DNA of 64,000 bases. Origin: Bermanella sp049115935 (lineage in GTDB: Bacteria > Pseudomonadota > Gammaproteobacteria > Pseudomonadales > Oceanobacteraceae). The stretch lies in contig JAGDZK010000015.1 in assembly GCA_049115935.1 (NCBI GenBank), positions 62,001 through 126,000 on the forward strand, read 5' to 3'. Below the pieces are notes generated by a model. It did no database searches. It had not been told where the DNA came from and saw only the letters and a program-made list of their open reading frames with translations. Both the position numbers and the translations under genes were made by a program. Numbering within the stretch: the stretch's first letter is position 1; each line of letters starts with the position of its first letter. Of this stretch, positions 8,676 through 17,244 are shown piece by piece.

Positions 8676-10052
8676 TTAAACTTTGTCTTTACCTTTTAGA
8701 CCAATGTTGAATTTCTTAAGGTATTCGTTTGGTTTTTTACCGTCATACGGTACTTGATCGATGAAGTCTTTTTGTACTGGTTTGAAACCGTCTTCAGTAT
8801 CAAAGTTAGGGAACTCAGATGCGTTCATTTTACCTTCTGCAATCAGCTCTTTAGCCGCTTTGGTATAAATGTCTGGACGATATACTTTTTTAGCAATATC
8901 CATGTACCAGCTATCAGGCTTGTATTCAGATACTTGGCCCCAGCGACGCATTTGCGTTAAGTACCAAATGGCATCTGAATAGTAAGGGTAAGTTGCGTTG
9001 TGACGGAAGAACACATTGAAATCAGGGATTTCACGTTTATCCCCTTTTTCGTATTCAAAGGTGCCTGTCATGGAGTTGGCAATTACATCGTAGTCAGCAC
9101 CTACGTAATTAGATTGCGATAAAATTTTGACCGCTTCAGGGCGGTTGCCATTATTTTTATCATCTAACCATTTAGCGGCACGAATCATCGCTTTTACAAC
9201 TGAGATGTGCGTTTCAGGGTATTTGTCTGCCCACGCTTTTGATACACCAAATACTTTTTCTGGATTGTTTTTCCAAATTTCATAATCGGTAATAACCGGT
9301 ACACCAATGCCTTTAAATACTGCTTGTTGGTTCCAAGGTTCACCTACGCAGTAACCATCAATCGTGCCTGCTTCCATGGTCGAAGGCATTTGTGGTGGCG
9401 GTGTCACTGACAACAAAGCATCCGCTCTAAGCGTACCGGTAGTGTCACCTTTTTCAGGAGCGTAAAAACCTGGGCTAATACCACCAGCGGCTAACCAATA
9501 ACGTAGTTCATAGTTGTGAGTGGATACTGGGAAAACCATACCCATTTTAAACGGCTTGCCTTCGTCTTTGTATTTTTCAATAACAGGCTTTAAGTAATCG
9601 GCTTTGATTGGATGAACGGGTTTACCACCTTCATGGGGAATGTGTTTTTTCATTTCAGCCCATACATTATTTGAAACGGTAATGCCGTTACCATTTAAGT
9701 CCATCGAAAAAGCAGTAATGATGTGCGCCTGTGTACCAAAACCAATGGTGGCACCTAATGGTTGACCCGCTAGCATGTGTGCACCATCTAGCTCACCTGT
9801 GATAACGCGGTCTAACAGTACTTTCCAGTTTGCCTGTGCTTCTAGTTCAACAAACAATCCTTCATCTTCAAAAAAACCTTTTTCTGCTGCAATGGCCAGT
9901 GGCGCCATATCGGTTAATTTAATGAAACCAAATTTCAATTCTTCTTTTTCAGGATCACCCGCAAAAGCTGACGAACTTAATACGGTGGCTGCAAGCCCTG
10001 CTCCTAACGCCACACTTTTTACCGTGCGTTTAATTGCTTGGGATAACGTCAT
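8676..10052 (-). CDS. nrtA: nitrate-type ABC transporter substrate-binding protein
   Basis: This 458-residue periplasmic protein has a clear Sec signal peptide (basic start, hydrophobic core, SSSAFA cleavage site near residue 31). The mature part follows the NrtA/CmpA pattern: FGFIKLTDMAPLAIAAEKGFF, HMLAGQPLGATIG, STHNYELRYWLAAGG, and TIDGYCVGEPWNQQAV. It binds nitrate or nitrite, or less likely cyanate or bicarbonate, and delivers it to NrtBD. It is the first gene of the operon, with a sigma-54-like promoter about 100 bp upstream. No nitrate reductase gene is in the window. The family is certain; nitrate is the most likely ligand. Confidence 0.88.
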   Translation of the reverse strand: MTLSQAIKRTVKSVALGAGLAATVLSSSAFAGDPEKEELKFGFIKLTDMAPLAIAAEKGFFEDEGLFVELEAQANWKVLLDRVITGELDGAHMLAGQPLGATIGFGTQAHIITAFSMDLNGNGITVSNNVWAEMKKHIPHEGGKPVHPIKADYLKPVIEKYKDEGKPFKMGMVFPVSTHNYELRYWLAAGGISPGFYAPEKGDTTGTLRADALLSVTPPPQMPSTMEAGTIDGYCVGEPWNQQAVFKGIGVPVITDYEIWKNNPEKVFGVSKAWADKYPETHISVVKAMIRAAKWLDDKNNGNRPEAVKILSQSNYVGADYDVIANSMTGTFEYEKGDKREIPDFNVFFRHNATYPYYSDAIWYLTQMRRWGQVSEYKPDSWYMDIAKKVYRPDIYTKAAKELIAEGKMNASEFPNFDTEDGFKPVQKDFIDQVPYDGKKPNEYLKKFNIGLKGKDKV

Positions 10053-10115
10053 TGTTTTTTCCTTCTAAGTTTGAGTTTTAAATTTCTTAATTTAGAAAAT
10101 GAAACGATTCAATTA

Positions 10116-10130
10116 AAACGGGCCGCGTTT
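10116..10130 (-). promoter_or_regulatory. leader hairpin upstream of nrtA
   Basis: On the minus strand AAACG-CGGCC-CGTTT forms a small GC-looped hairpin followed by TTTTAATT, within the expected 5' leader of nrtA. It could be an attenuator (nitrate operons in related bacteria use NasT-type antitermination), but it is short and the role is inference. Confidence 0.3.
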
Positions 10131-10150
10131 TTTAATTTCTAATTTGTTAT

Positions 10151-10166
10151 CTCAAACTTTGTGCCA
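10151..10166 (-). promoter_or_regulatory. sigma-54 (-24/-12) promoter of the nitrate transporter operon
   Basis: The minus strand reads TGGCAC-AAAGT-TTGAG. The -24 element is perfect and the 10-nt spacing from GG to the -12 dinucleotide is exact; the -12 element has GA where GC is usual. It lies about 100 bp before nrtA, which fits nitrogen-limited control by NtrC. Confidence 0.6.
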
Positions 10167-10336
10167 GAAATATGACTTGGAAGGATATTGTGGAATTTAT
10201 TTTTACACTTTCATTTTTTTCATTATTTGAGTGCATCAAAATTATATTTTGGCACCAATTAAAATCTTAAGGACTCAGAAGTGAACAGCCCACGCACCAG
10301 CATGGACTTTAGGGTAATTATTCTAATGTGTGTTTT

Positions 10337-10353
10337 TGCACCAACTTGAATCA
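10337..10353. promoter_or_regulatory. NtrC-like enhancer site
   Basis: TGCACCA-ACT-TGAATCA keeps the left half of the NtrC palindrome (TGCACCA-N3-TGGTGCA) and four of seven positions of the right half. It is about 170 bp upstream of the sigma-54-like promoter, a normal enhancer distance. Confidence 0.4.
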
Positions 10354-10556
10354 AAAATAAATTTAGATCCCTCAAACCATTCCTGACCAACTAGACATAT
10401 TATTGCTTTTAATCACTTATAATGACCCAGTTCAGCGCACCGACCCACATCCCATTCGACCAAATAGGTGCATATCAGTGCGAAGTTAGCCGCCATATCA
10501 GGGAGTAAACGCCAATGTGTTAGCCAATAGCAGTACAAATTCAAAGGGACGTCCTC

Positions 10557-10562
10557 TATAAT
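10557..10562 (+). promoter_or_regulatory. probable -10 box of dapC
   Basis: A perfect TATAAT lies 30 bp before the dapC ATG. No convincing -35 element is seen at the usual spacing, so the promoter may depend on an activator. Confidence 0.4.
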
Positions 10563-10591
10563 TCGGCGCAAATTAATATAGAGAGTCACCC

Positions 10592-11782
10592 ATGAACCCT
10601 AACCTTGCCCTACTTCAGCCTTATCCCTTCGAGAAACTGAATAAGCTTAAAGCGGATGCCAAGGTAACTTGTGACCTACCCCATATTGCCCTTTCAATTG
10701 GTGAACCCAAGCATGAAAGCCCTGCCTTCGTGCTTAAAGCCATGGCTGAGAACCTAGATAAGCTGGCCAATTACCCAAGCACCAAGGGTATTCCAGAGCT
10801 TCGACAAGCCATTAGCCAATGGGCTTGTGAGCGCTTTGCGTTAAATAGCCTAGATAGTGACCATCAAATTCTGCCGGTAAACGGCACTCGTGAAGCGATT
10901 TTTGCCTTCACCCAAGCTGTGGTTGAAAGCAATCCCGATGCACTGGTTGTTAGCCCAAATCCGTTTTACCAAATATATGAAGGGGCTGCGTATTTAGCAG
11001 GGGCTAAACCTCACTACTTACCGTGCTTAGAAGAAAATGGCTTTAATCCTGATTTTGATGCGGTGCCTGAGAATGTGTGGCAAAACGCGCAAATCTTATT
11101 CATTTGCAGCCCAGGCAACCCAACCGGTGCTGTGATTGGTATGAATCAGCTAAAAAAGCTGATTGCTTTATCAGACAAATACAACTTCATTGTGGCCAGC
11201 GACGAATGTTACAGCGAAATTTACATTGATTCAGTGCAAGCCCCTGTTGGCCTACTACAGGCATGCGCCGAGTTAGGTCGAGATGATTATAAAAACTGTG
11301 TGGTATTCCATAGTTTAAGTAAACGCTCAAATTTACCGGGACTGCGCAGTGGTTTTATAGCCGGTGATGCCAAGGTGCTTGCACCTTTCTTTCAGTATCG
11401 AACTTACCATGGCTGTGCCATGAGCATTCCAAATCAGATTGCCAGCATTGCCGCATGGAATAACGAGTCTCATGTTGAAGAAAACCGTCGCTTGTATACT
11501 CAAAAGTTTCAAGCGGTTCTCGACATCCTATCCCCTGTGATGGATGTTAAACAAAGCGATGCTAGTTTTTATCTGTGGGCAAAAACACCCATCAACGAAG
11601 AAGAATTCGCACAGCGCTTATTTGCCGAGCAGCAAGTGACCGTATTACCGGGTAGTTATTTATCTCGCACCATAGATGGCATTAACCCTGGCGCAGGTCG
11701 TATTCGTATGGCTTTAGTGGCAGAGGTAGATGAATGCATTGAAGCGGCTAAGCGTATTCGTACTCTGATTGAGAGCTTATAA
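10592..11782 (+). CDS. dapC: N-succinyldiaminopimelate aminotransferase
   Basis: DapC transfers an amino group from glutamate to N-succinyl-2-amino-6-oxopimelate in lysine and peptidoglycan synthesis. It is a fold-type I PLP enzyme of 396 residues: NPTG at SPGNPTGAVIG, the aspartate region in VASDECYSEIY, and the PLP lysine in HSLSKRSNLPG. The start LLQPYPFEKLNKL is characteristic of DapC rather than other class I aminotransferases. The context agrees: dapD lies 2.4 kb downstream with the Spx/ArsC-like gene, and dapE lies at 22.7 kb. A strong terminator follows. Confidence 0.92.
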   Translation: MNPNLALLQPYPFEKLNKLKADAKVTCDLPHIALSIGEPKHESPAFVLKAMAENLDKLANYPSTKGIPELRQAISQWACERFALNSLDSDHQILPVNGTREAIFAFTQAVVESNPDALVVSPNPFYQIYEGAAYLAGAKPHYLPCLEENGFNPDFDAVPENVWQNAQILFICSPGNPTGAVIGMNQLKKLIALSDKYNFIVASDECYSEIYIDSVQAPVGLLQACAELGRDDYKNCVVFHSLSKRSNLPGLRSGFIAGDAKVLAPFFQYRTYHGCAMSIPNQIASIAAWNNESHVEENRRLYTQKFQAVLDILSPVMDVKQSDASFYLWAKTPINEEEFAQRLFAEQQVTVLPGSYLSRTIDGINPGAGRIRMALVAEVDECIEAAKRIRTLIESL

Positions 11783-11798
11783 GGAAACCTGCCAGCCA

Positions 11799-11842
11799 TA
11801 AAAAAGCGGCATCTATTGCATAAATAGATGCCGCTTTTTTTT
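11799..11842. terminator. strong bidirectional terminator
   Basis: The stem AAAAAAGCGGCATCTATT pairs with AATAGATGCCGCTTTTTT around a short loop, with T8. It separates the convergent dapC and hybrid kinase genes. Confidence 0.92.
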
Positions 11843-11861
11843 GTGGGCGATCATGTGCACA

Positions 11862-13616
11862 CTATGAATGCATAAACTTGAGTAAAATAGTCTCTAACGC
11901 ATCAACCTCAACTGGCTTAGCAATAAAATCATTCATGCCGGCATCGATACAGGCTTCACGATCTTGTCTAGAAGCATTGGCGGTCACAGCAATAATGTCA
12001 CCTTTATATCCTAATTGACGAATTTTATGAGTTGCTTCAACGCCATCCATTCCGGGCATCCTCATATCCATCAAAATAATATCTGTATTCATATTTTCAG
12101 AAATAAATGCCACTGCTTCTTCACCACTGCAAACACAAAGGAGCTCATCTGCACCGAAGATCATCAGCATTTCTTCAAGCACCACACAATTCATTGCAAT
12201 ATCATCCACCACTAAAATCGAGCGACCACTTAATGACAAGTTACTTGCTTTGTGTGAATCTAAAATATTAGCCGCAGATTTTACCTCTGCTATGCGTTTA
12301 TGAGGGAGCACCACCGTAAAGCAGCTGCCTTTCTTTAATTCACTTTCAACCTCAATATCACCGCCCATTAATTTCACCAAGCCCATTGATATTGCAAGCC
12401 CCAACCCTGTCCCTTCCATATTGCGCGTTGAGTCATTCGTAAATTGTGAAAATTTTGTAAATAGCTTCTCAATATTTTCATTTTCAATACCGATGCCACT
12501 ATCAGCAATAGAAATCTTAACCCCATCCAACCCAAACTCATGCACGGTTACACTAATTAAACCTTTATCCGTAAACTTCACAGCATTAGAAAGTAAATTA
12601 ATCAAAACTTGGGACATTCTATTTTTGTCCGCATTAATGATTATGCTCTTTTCTTCTACATTAATTTTTAGGTCTACCCCGTCTTTTAGTTTAGAGGCCA
12701 TCATTCGACCCAAATCAGCGATCTGACTTGTTAAATCGTAAGGTTCTTCTATTAGGGTTAATTCATGCTCTTCAAGCTTACTAAAATCTAAAATGTCATT
12801 AATTAGAACCAATAAAATATTACCTGCCAGTTCAATATCTTTTACTTTTGGCTGCGCTTTTTCAGGCAATTCTAATCTCGAAAGTAATTGGGCATTACCA
12901 ATCACGCTATTTAAGGGTGTTCGTAATTCATGACTCATGGTGGCTAGAAACATAGACTTACTTAAAGCAGCTGACTCAGCTTCAAGTTTTAGCTGATTAA
13001 TTTTTTGTATCCTATCCTGTTTTTCATTTATTTCTTTTTTTAGTGTCTTAAAATGATAGTCCGCTAGGTTTGACATGCCCCGTGTGCAAATGACCACCAT
13101 AATGGTTGCGCTTAAAAAAAAGACTGGCTGCACATACAACCAACTTTCAGATTTAATAATTGGCTCAGGCAACCAACCTTGAAATAACGCAAACATATTA
13201 AAACTAAACATTAAAAAAGATAAACAAAAGAATATCAGCAGTCTCCAACCTGAAAATAAGAGTGCTATCAATGTAAACGGGACAACCCATAGCACAGTAG
13301 CAGGACCAGCAATGGATAAATTATTGAAATCAACATAAAAAACAAGGCAAGTAGAGATGAGCAGTACATAAGTCGAGACCGTGACAATACTTCTTGCATA
13401 GCGCATCAACAATGTAACACCAAACAATAACGCAGCCAGAATCACAGTACCGAGCCTGCGAATGGGTACATCACCTTCAAATGTCGTCAAAGCAATTAAA
13501 ATTAGCGTGCCTAGTCCGCCCACTGTTGTTGAATAAATCCATAACACTTTGGCACGATATGCGTCATCCCCCACAAGAAATCGTGCTGGTAATACTCGAG
13601 ATAAAAATCGATCCAC
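11862..13616 (-). CDS. hybrid sensor histidine kinase with receiver domain
   Basis: This is a 584-residue membrane kinase. About six hydrophobic segments fill residues 25-185, followed by a short coiled linker, HisKA (about 215-285) with a canonical H-box (MSHELRTPLNSVIG), and HATPase (about 325-440) with N-box LSNAVKF, G1 DSGIGI and G2 GTGLGL. A C-terminal receiver (about 465-582) has its phospho-acceptor in ILMDMRMPGMDG. Unlike the other two kinases in this part of the window, it is fully equipped for phosphotransfer. No Hpt or DNA-binding partner is adjacent. The signal is unknown; there is no periplasmic sensor domain of note. Confidence 0.9.
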   Translation of the reverse strand: MDRFLSRVLPARFLVGDDAYRAKVLWIYSTTVGGLGTLILIALTTFEGDVPIRRLGTVILAALLFGVTLLMRYARSIVTVSTYVLLISTCLVFYVDFNNLSIAGPATVLWVVPFTLIALLFSGWRLLIFFCLSFLMFSFNMFALFQGWLPEPIIKSESWLYVQPVFFLSATIMVVICTRGMSNLADYHFKTLKKEINEKQDRIQKINQLKLEAESAALSKSMFLATMSHELRTPLNSVIGNAQLLSRLELPEKAQPKVKDIELAGNILLVLINDILDFSKLEEHELTLIEEPYDLTSQIADLGRMMASKLKDGVDLKINVEEKSIIINADKNRMSQVLINLLSNAVKFTDKGLISVTVHEFGLDGVKISIADSGIGIENENIEKLFTKFSQFTNDSTRNMEGTGLGLAISMGLVKLMGGDIEVESELKKGSCFTVVLPHKRIAEVKSAANILDSHKASNLSLSGRSILVVDDIAMNCVVLEEMLMIFGADELLCVCSGEEAVAFISENMNTDIILMDMRMPGMDGVEATHKIRQLGYKGDIIAVTANASRQDREACIDAGMNDFIAKPVEVDALETILLKFMHS

Positions 13617-13805
13617 GATAGAGCTTGACGCTTGAATGCTAATTCTCCTCTATATCATATTTTAACCAGCCAGCTATCCATTCAGTCTAGCTGATATTCA
13701 CTAGGTCGTGACTTAAGCCGTGCGAGAAACCATACTCAAGATAGGGCTGAATCTATGGTCTATTTATGCTTTAATGCGGCTTTTTATTTTTCACGTGACC
13801 CCAGC

Positions 13806-14153
13806 ATGAAGATTTACGGCATCAAAAACTGTGACACCATGAAAAAGGCCTTTAAATGGCTAGACGCTCAAGAAGCGACTTATGAGTTTCATGATTACAA
13901 AAAAGCAGGTTTAAGTTCAGAACTAGCAGACACGTTTTTAGCCAATATCGAGCTAGAACTGCTTATTAATAAACGCGGAACCACATATCGTGCACTTGAT
14001 GACGCCACCAAAGCAAAAATCAGTGCGCAGGATAAAGACGCGGCAAAACAGGTCATGCTGGATAACCCATCTATTATTAAACGCCCTGTACTTGAACATA
14101 ACGGCCAATATTTACTCGGTTTTAAAGCTGAGCAATATCAAGAATTTGTATAA
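13806..14153 (+). CDS. Spx/ArsC-family protein (YffB-like)
   Basis: This is a thioredoxin-fold protein of about 115 residues. I start it at the ATG at 13806 (MKIYGIKNCDTMKKAFKWL) because the family begins there; the open frame extends upstream to 13755 without similarity. A single active-site Cys lies in KNCDTM near residue 9, followed by INKRGTTYR and the conserved SIIKRPVLEHN. It resembles E. coli YffB, a reductase-like protein of unclear substrate often found beside dap genes. It lies 40 bp ahead of dapD on the same strand, and the pairing is the same as in Pseudomonas. Confidence 0.88.
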   Translation: MKIYGIKNCDTMKKAFKWLDAQEATYEFHDYKKAGLSSELADTFLANIELELLINKRGTTYRALDDATKAKISAQDKDAAKQVMLDNPSIIKRPVLEHNGQYLLGFKAEQYQEFV

Positions 14154-14193
14154 ACTTTAAACAAAAATAGTAACAGACCATAGGAATATTAAA

Positions 14194-15207
14194 ATGGCAT
14201 TAGCATTTGCATTAGGCGTAGGCACCCAAAACACTAAAAATGAATGGTTAGAGGTGTTTTATCAAAAACCCATTTATCAGCCTGAAGCTCAATTAATTGA
14301 TGCAGCAAAAGCGGCAGGCTACACAGGTGGCAACCAAGCCATCGAATTAGACAGCGCTAAATTGGCTACCTTGTCTGAAAGTCTACCGGCTGACCAAGCG
14401 TCTTTAGCGAAGACACTAAGCACCAGCAAACGTCCAACTGTGCTTGTGGTACTGGAATCAGATGAACAAGCCTCTAGCACCCCTGAGGTGTACTTAAAGT
14501 TACAACTGATCTCTCATCGTTTAGTTAAGCCACATGGTATTAACCTAGCGGGTATCTTTGGCCTACTGCCAAACGTTGCATGGACCAATAAAGGTGCCAT
14601 TGATCTAGCTGAACTGGCTGACGCACAGCTTGACGCCCGTTTAAACGGCGAGCTGCTTGAAGTGATCAGCGTTGATAAGTTTCCTAAGATGACCGACTAC
14701 GTCGTACCAAGCGGTGTACGTATCGCCGATACCTCTCGTGTGCGCTTAGGTGCTTACGTCGGTGAAGGTACCACCATCATGCATGAAGGCTTCATTAACT
14801 TTAATGCCGGTACTGCGGGCACTTCTATGATTGAAGGTCGCATCTCTGCGGGTGTATTCGTAGGTGAAGGCTCTGACCTAGGCGGCGGCTGCTCTACAAT
14901 GGGTACCCTCTCAGGTGGCGGTAACATCATTATTTCTGTTGGCGAAAACTCACTCATTGGTGCCAATGCGGGTATCGGCATTCCTTTAGGTGATCGCTGT
15001 ACGGTTGAATCTGGTTTATACATTACAGCCGGCACCAAGGTACAAGTATTGGATGACCAAAAACAAGTGGTTGAAGTGGTTAAAGCGCGTGACCTTGCTG
15101 GTAAGCCTGACTTGTTGTTCCGTCGTGACTCAATTGGTGGTGCGGTTCAGTGTGTGACGAACAAAACCGCAATCGAGTTAAATCACGAACTACACGCCAA
15201 CAACTAA
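14194..15207 (+). CDS. dapD: tetrahydrodipicolinate N-succinyltransferase
   Basis: DapD succinylates tetrahydrodipicolinate with succinyl-CoA, the step before DapC in the succinylase branch of lysine synthesis. At 337 residues it is the longer Pseudomonas-type form, not the 274-residue enterobacterial form. The C-terminal half is a left-handed beta helix of hexapeptide repeats (about 170-290: VRIADTSRVRLGAYVGEG, then GFINFNAGTAG and GGGCSTMG). It has an AGGA ribosome-binding site and is followed by a good terminator. Confidence 0.95.
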   Translation: MALAFALGVGTQNTKNEWLEVFYQKPIYQPEAQLIDAAKAAGYTGGNQAIELDSAKLATLSESLPADQASLAKTLSTSKRPTVLVVLESDEQASSTPEVYLKLQLISHRLVKPHGINLAGIFGLLPNVAWTNKGAIDLAELADAQLDARLNGELLEVISVDKFPKMTDYVVPSGVRIADTSRVRLGAYVGEGTTIMHEGFINFNAGTAGTSMIEGRISAGVFVGEGSDLGGGCSTMGTLSGGGNIIISVGENSLIGANAGIGIPLGDRCTVESGLYITAGTKVQVLDDQKQVVEVVKARDLAGKPDLLFRRDSIGGAVQCVTNKTAIELNHELHANN

Positions 15208-15600
15208 TTTAAACAATTAAGGCGTATTTCCAAGAAGGTCATGAGTCACTCATGGCCTTTTTTGTTTTATTCACAATAAATCCCCTTATAACGTGTGTAA
15301 TTAGGACATATGCGCCAATCATTCAAAGAAAATCTAAAAATTCTAACTAGTTAAAAACCTATACCAAAAAGTTTTTAAAAACACCGTTGTGAACCAATTC
15401 GCACTTTAATTGCGCCAAATTGTTCAAGTAACAAACCACCATAAAAACTCCCATGCACTAAAACACGCCAAAAAGTCGAGTGTTTTATCGGTTTTTGCCA
15501 CCTGCATCCTCCTCCAAAAAAGCCACGATCTTCCTAATTTCATGCCCTAGGATTAAAATTAGAAAACGCTAATTATTCTAACAATAAAGGATTCAAACCG
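15208..15600. other. intergenic region between dapD and the PilS-like gene
   Basis: It contains the dapD terminator and then AT-rich sequence with an imperfect inverted repeat at about 15391-15425. An AAAGGA ribosome-binding site precedes the start at 15601. I see no gene or clear promoter. Confidence 0.4.
15237..15264 (+). terminator. dapD terminator
   Basis: GGTCATGAG-TCA-CTCATGGCC forms a 9-bp stem (one G-T pair) followed by T6. Confidence 0.85.
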
Positions 15601-17244
15601 ATGGAACAGGACATTCTAGATAAACCATTCCTTCCCTTAGATCGCCTTCGAATCCTTAAATATTTCAGCGTTTACAGTGCCGTTATTACGGGCGTTTTGA
15701 TGGGGTTATTCTTTTCAGACATCGACTTAGATTTTTTAGGTGTGCTGAACCCTAAACTATACCCGATGGTATTATCATTCCATGCTGTTATGACCATCGT
15801 GTTTATGGTGCTTGCCTTTAGTGTGGGTCAGGCTCATTACGACCACTTAATTGCTTTCTTTTTAATAGATATCACTTTGGTGGCCGGTTTAATTTATTCA
15901 AGCGGATCTGGCACAACCCTTAGTTATTTAATGATCATTAATATTGCCGTAGGCAATGCATTGGTAAGTGGGGAAAAGGGCTTTTTATTAAGTGCTTGGG
16001 CGACTATCTGTTTAGGTTTTATCGAGTATCAATTCCAGCAAGCAGGCCACGATTACAACTATTTAAATGCTGGCACCCTTGGCTTTATCTTTTTTATAAG
16101 TGCTTTAATCATTCAAGCATTAGTCAAACGTTTACACTTATCAGTCGATATTAATCGTGTTCAAGCAGATAGTTTGTTAAGTATGGAGCAACTCACTAAG
16201 CTGGTATTAAAGCGATTAGATACGGGCGTGGTGGTCATTGATGATCACAATAATATTATCTTTCAAAATACGGCAGCTCAGCGATTATTAGGGTACCCAG
16301 GCCCCATTCGTGCCCTGCCGGATAAACTTCAAGCCAGTTTAAATGAGTATTTAAAATTTCCTAAATACAAACCAAGCACCTTTAAAGCGGGCCCCACAAC
16401 GGCCAAGGTTCAGCCCATGTTTGCACCATTAATGCCGGGCACGGATCGAGGCACCGTTATTTTTATCGAGGATACAAATGTAGTTTATCAGCAAGCCCAA
16501 CGTTTGAAGCAAGTATCACTTGGCAAACTAGCTGCGGGGATTGTGCGAGAAATTAAAGAGCCAATGAATAGTATTTACCTAATCGCTAAAGATACCGCTA
16601 AAAGTTTAGTGGCCTCAGGAGACCAAGATCGCCACGTTAAAATTAAAGAGCATTCAAAACATATTGAACGCATTATTAATAACGTTCAAAACCTAAGTAA
16701 TAGTAAAGCCACCGAATATCAAAAAGTCAGTTTAGGCAATTGGATTGTGGCTACCATGCGCAAACTAGAACACACCACTTTAAAAAATGTGCAAATCCAA
16801 TTGAAAGTAAGCCGTACTGCATCCAACATTTATGTGGACCCATCTCAAATAGAGCAAGCCCTTACTAATCTACTCGAAAATGCTGCATATTTTTCAAAAC
16901 AAAAAAGCCCAGATTTTGCCCGCGTCACAATCTTAGTTGGCCACAACAAGGTAAGCAAACAAGCCATTATTGAAATTCAAGATAATGGCTATGGTGTGGC
17001 TTTAGATGATCTAGATCATATCTTTGAGCCGTTTTATACATCAGAATCAAGCAAGTCAGGTTTAGGCTTATACCTAGCCAAACAATTTTGTGAAATGAAT
17101 ATGGCCCGATTAGATTATGTTGCAGCACAGCAAGGCGCACGCTTTAGAATTACCTTTGCTACAGCCGAGCAAGTGCAGCGTCAGCTTGAAAAGCGTAATG
17201 ACTTTTCAATTCGCGATAAAACAAAACTCGCAACTGCCGTATAA
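15601..17244 (+). CDS. PilS-like sensor kinase lacking the phospho-acceptor His
   Basis: This 547-residue protein resembles PilS/AtoS-type sensors: about six membrane segments in residues 20-180, a PAS-like domain (about 200-295) and a kinase module. The ATP site is complete (N-box LTNLLENAAYF, G1 QDNGYGV, G2 SGLGLYL). The H-box reads SLGKLAAGIVREIKEPM, with Arg (codon CGA) where family members have His in AHEIRNP. No PilR-like regulator follows; the next gene begins directly after the stop codon. It is probably a pseudokinase paralogue that works through protein contact or a partner kinase. This is the second such protein within 17 kb. Confidence 0.85.
   Translation: MEQDILDKPFLPLDRLRILKYFSVYSAVITGVLMGLFFSDIDLDFLGVLNPKLYPMVLSFHAVMTIVFMVLAFSVGQAHYDHLIAFFLIDITLVAGLIYSSGSGTTLSYLMIINIAVGNALVSGEKGFLLSAWATICLGFIEYQFQQAGHDYNYLNAGTLGFIFFISALIIQALVKRLHLSVDINRVQADSLLSMEQLTKLVLKRLDTGVVVIDDHNNIIFQNTAAQRLLGYPGPIRALPDKLQASLNEYLKFPKYKPSTFKAGPTTAKVQPMFAPLMPGTDRGTVIFIEDTNVVYQQAQRLKQVSLGKLAAGIVREIKEPMNSIYLIAKDTAKSLVASGDQDRHVKIKEHSKHIERIINNVQNLSNSKATEYQKVSLGNWIVATMRKLEHTTLKNVQIQLKVSRTASNIYVDPSQIEQALTNLLENAAYFSKQKSPDFARVTILVGHNKVSKQAIIEIQDNGYGVALDDLDHIFEPFYTSESSKSGLGLYLAKQFCEMNMARLDYVAAQQGARFRITFATAEQVQRQLEKRNDFSIRDKTKLATAV

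Larger units (their letters stand above)
10053..10591. other. divergent regulatory region between nrtA and dapC
   Basis: The 539-bp spacer is non-coding. Towards nrtA it holds a sigma-54-like promoter, an NtrC-like site and a leader hairpin, listed separately. Towards dapC a TATAAT box lies at 10557-10562, 30 bp before the start codon. A second GCACCA half-site occurs at 10252-10257. I see no small gene. Confidence 0.55.
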
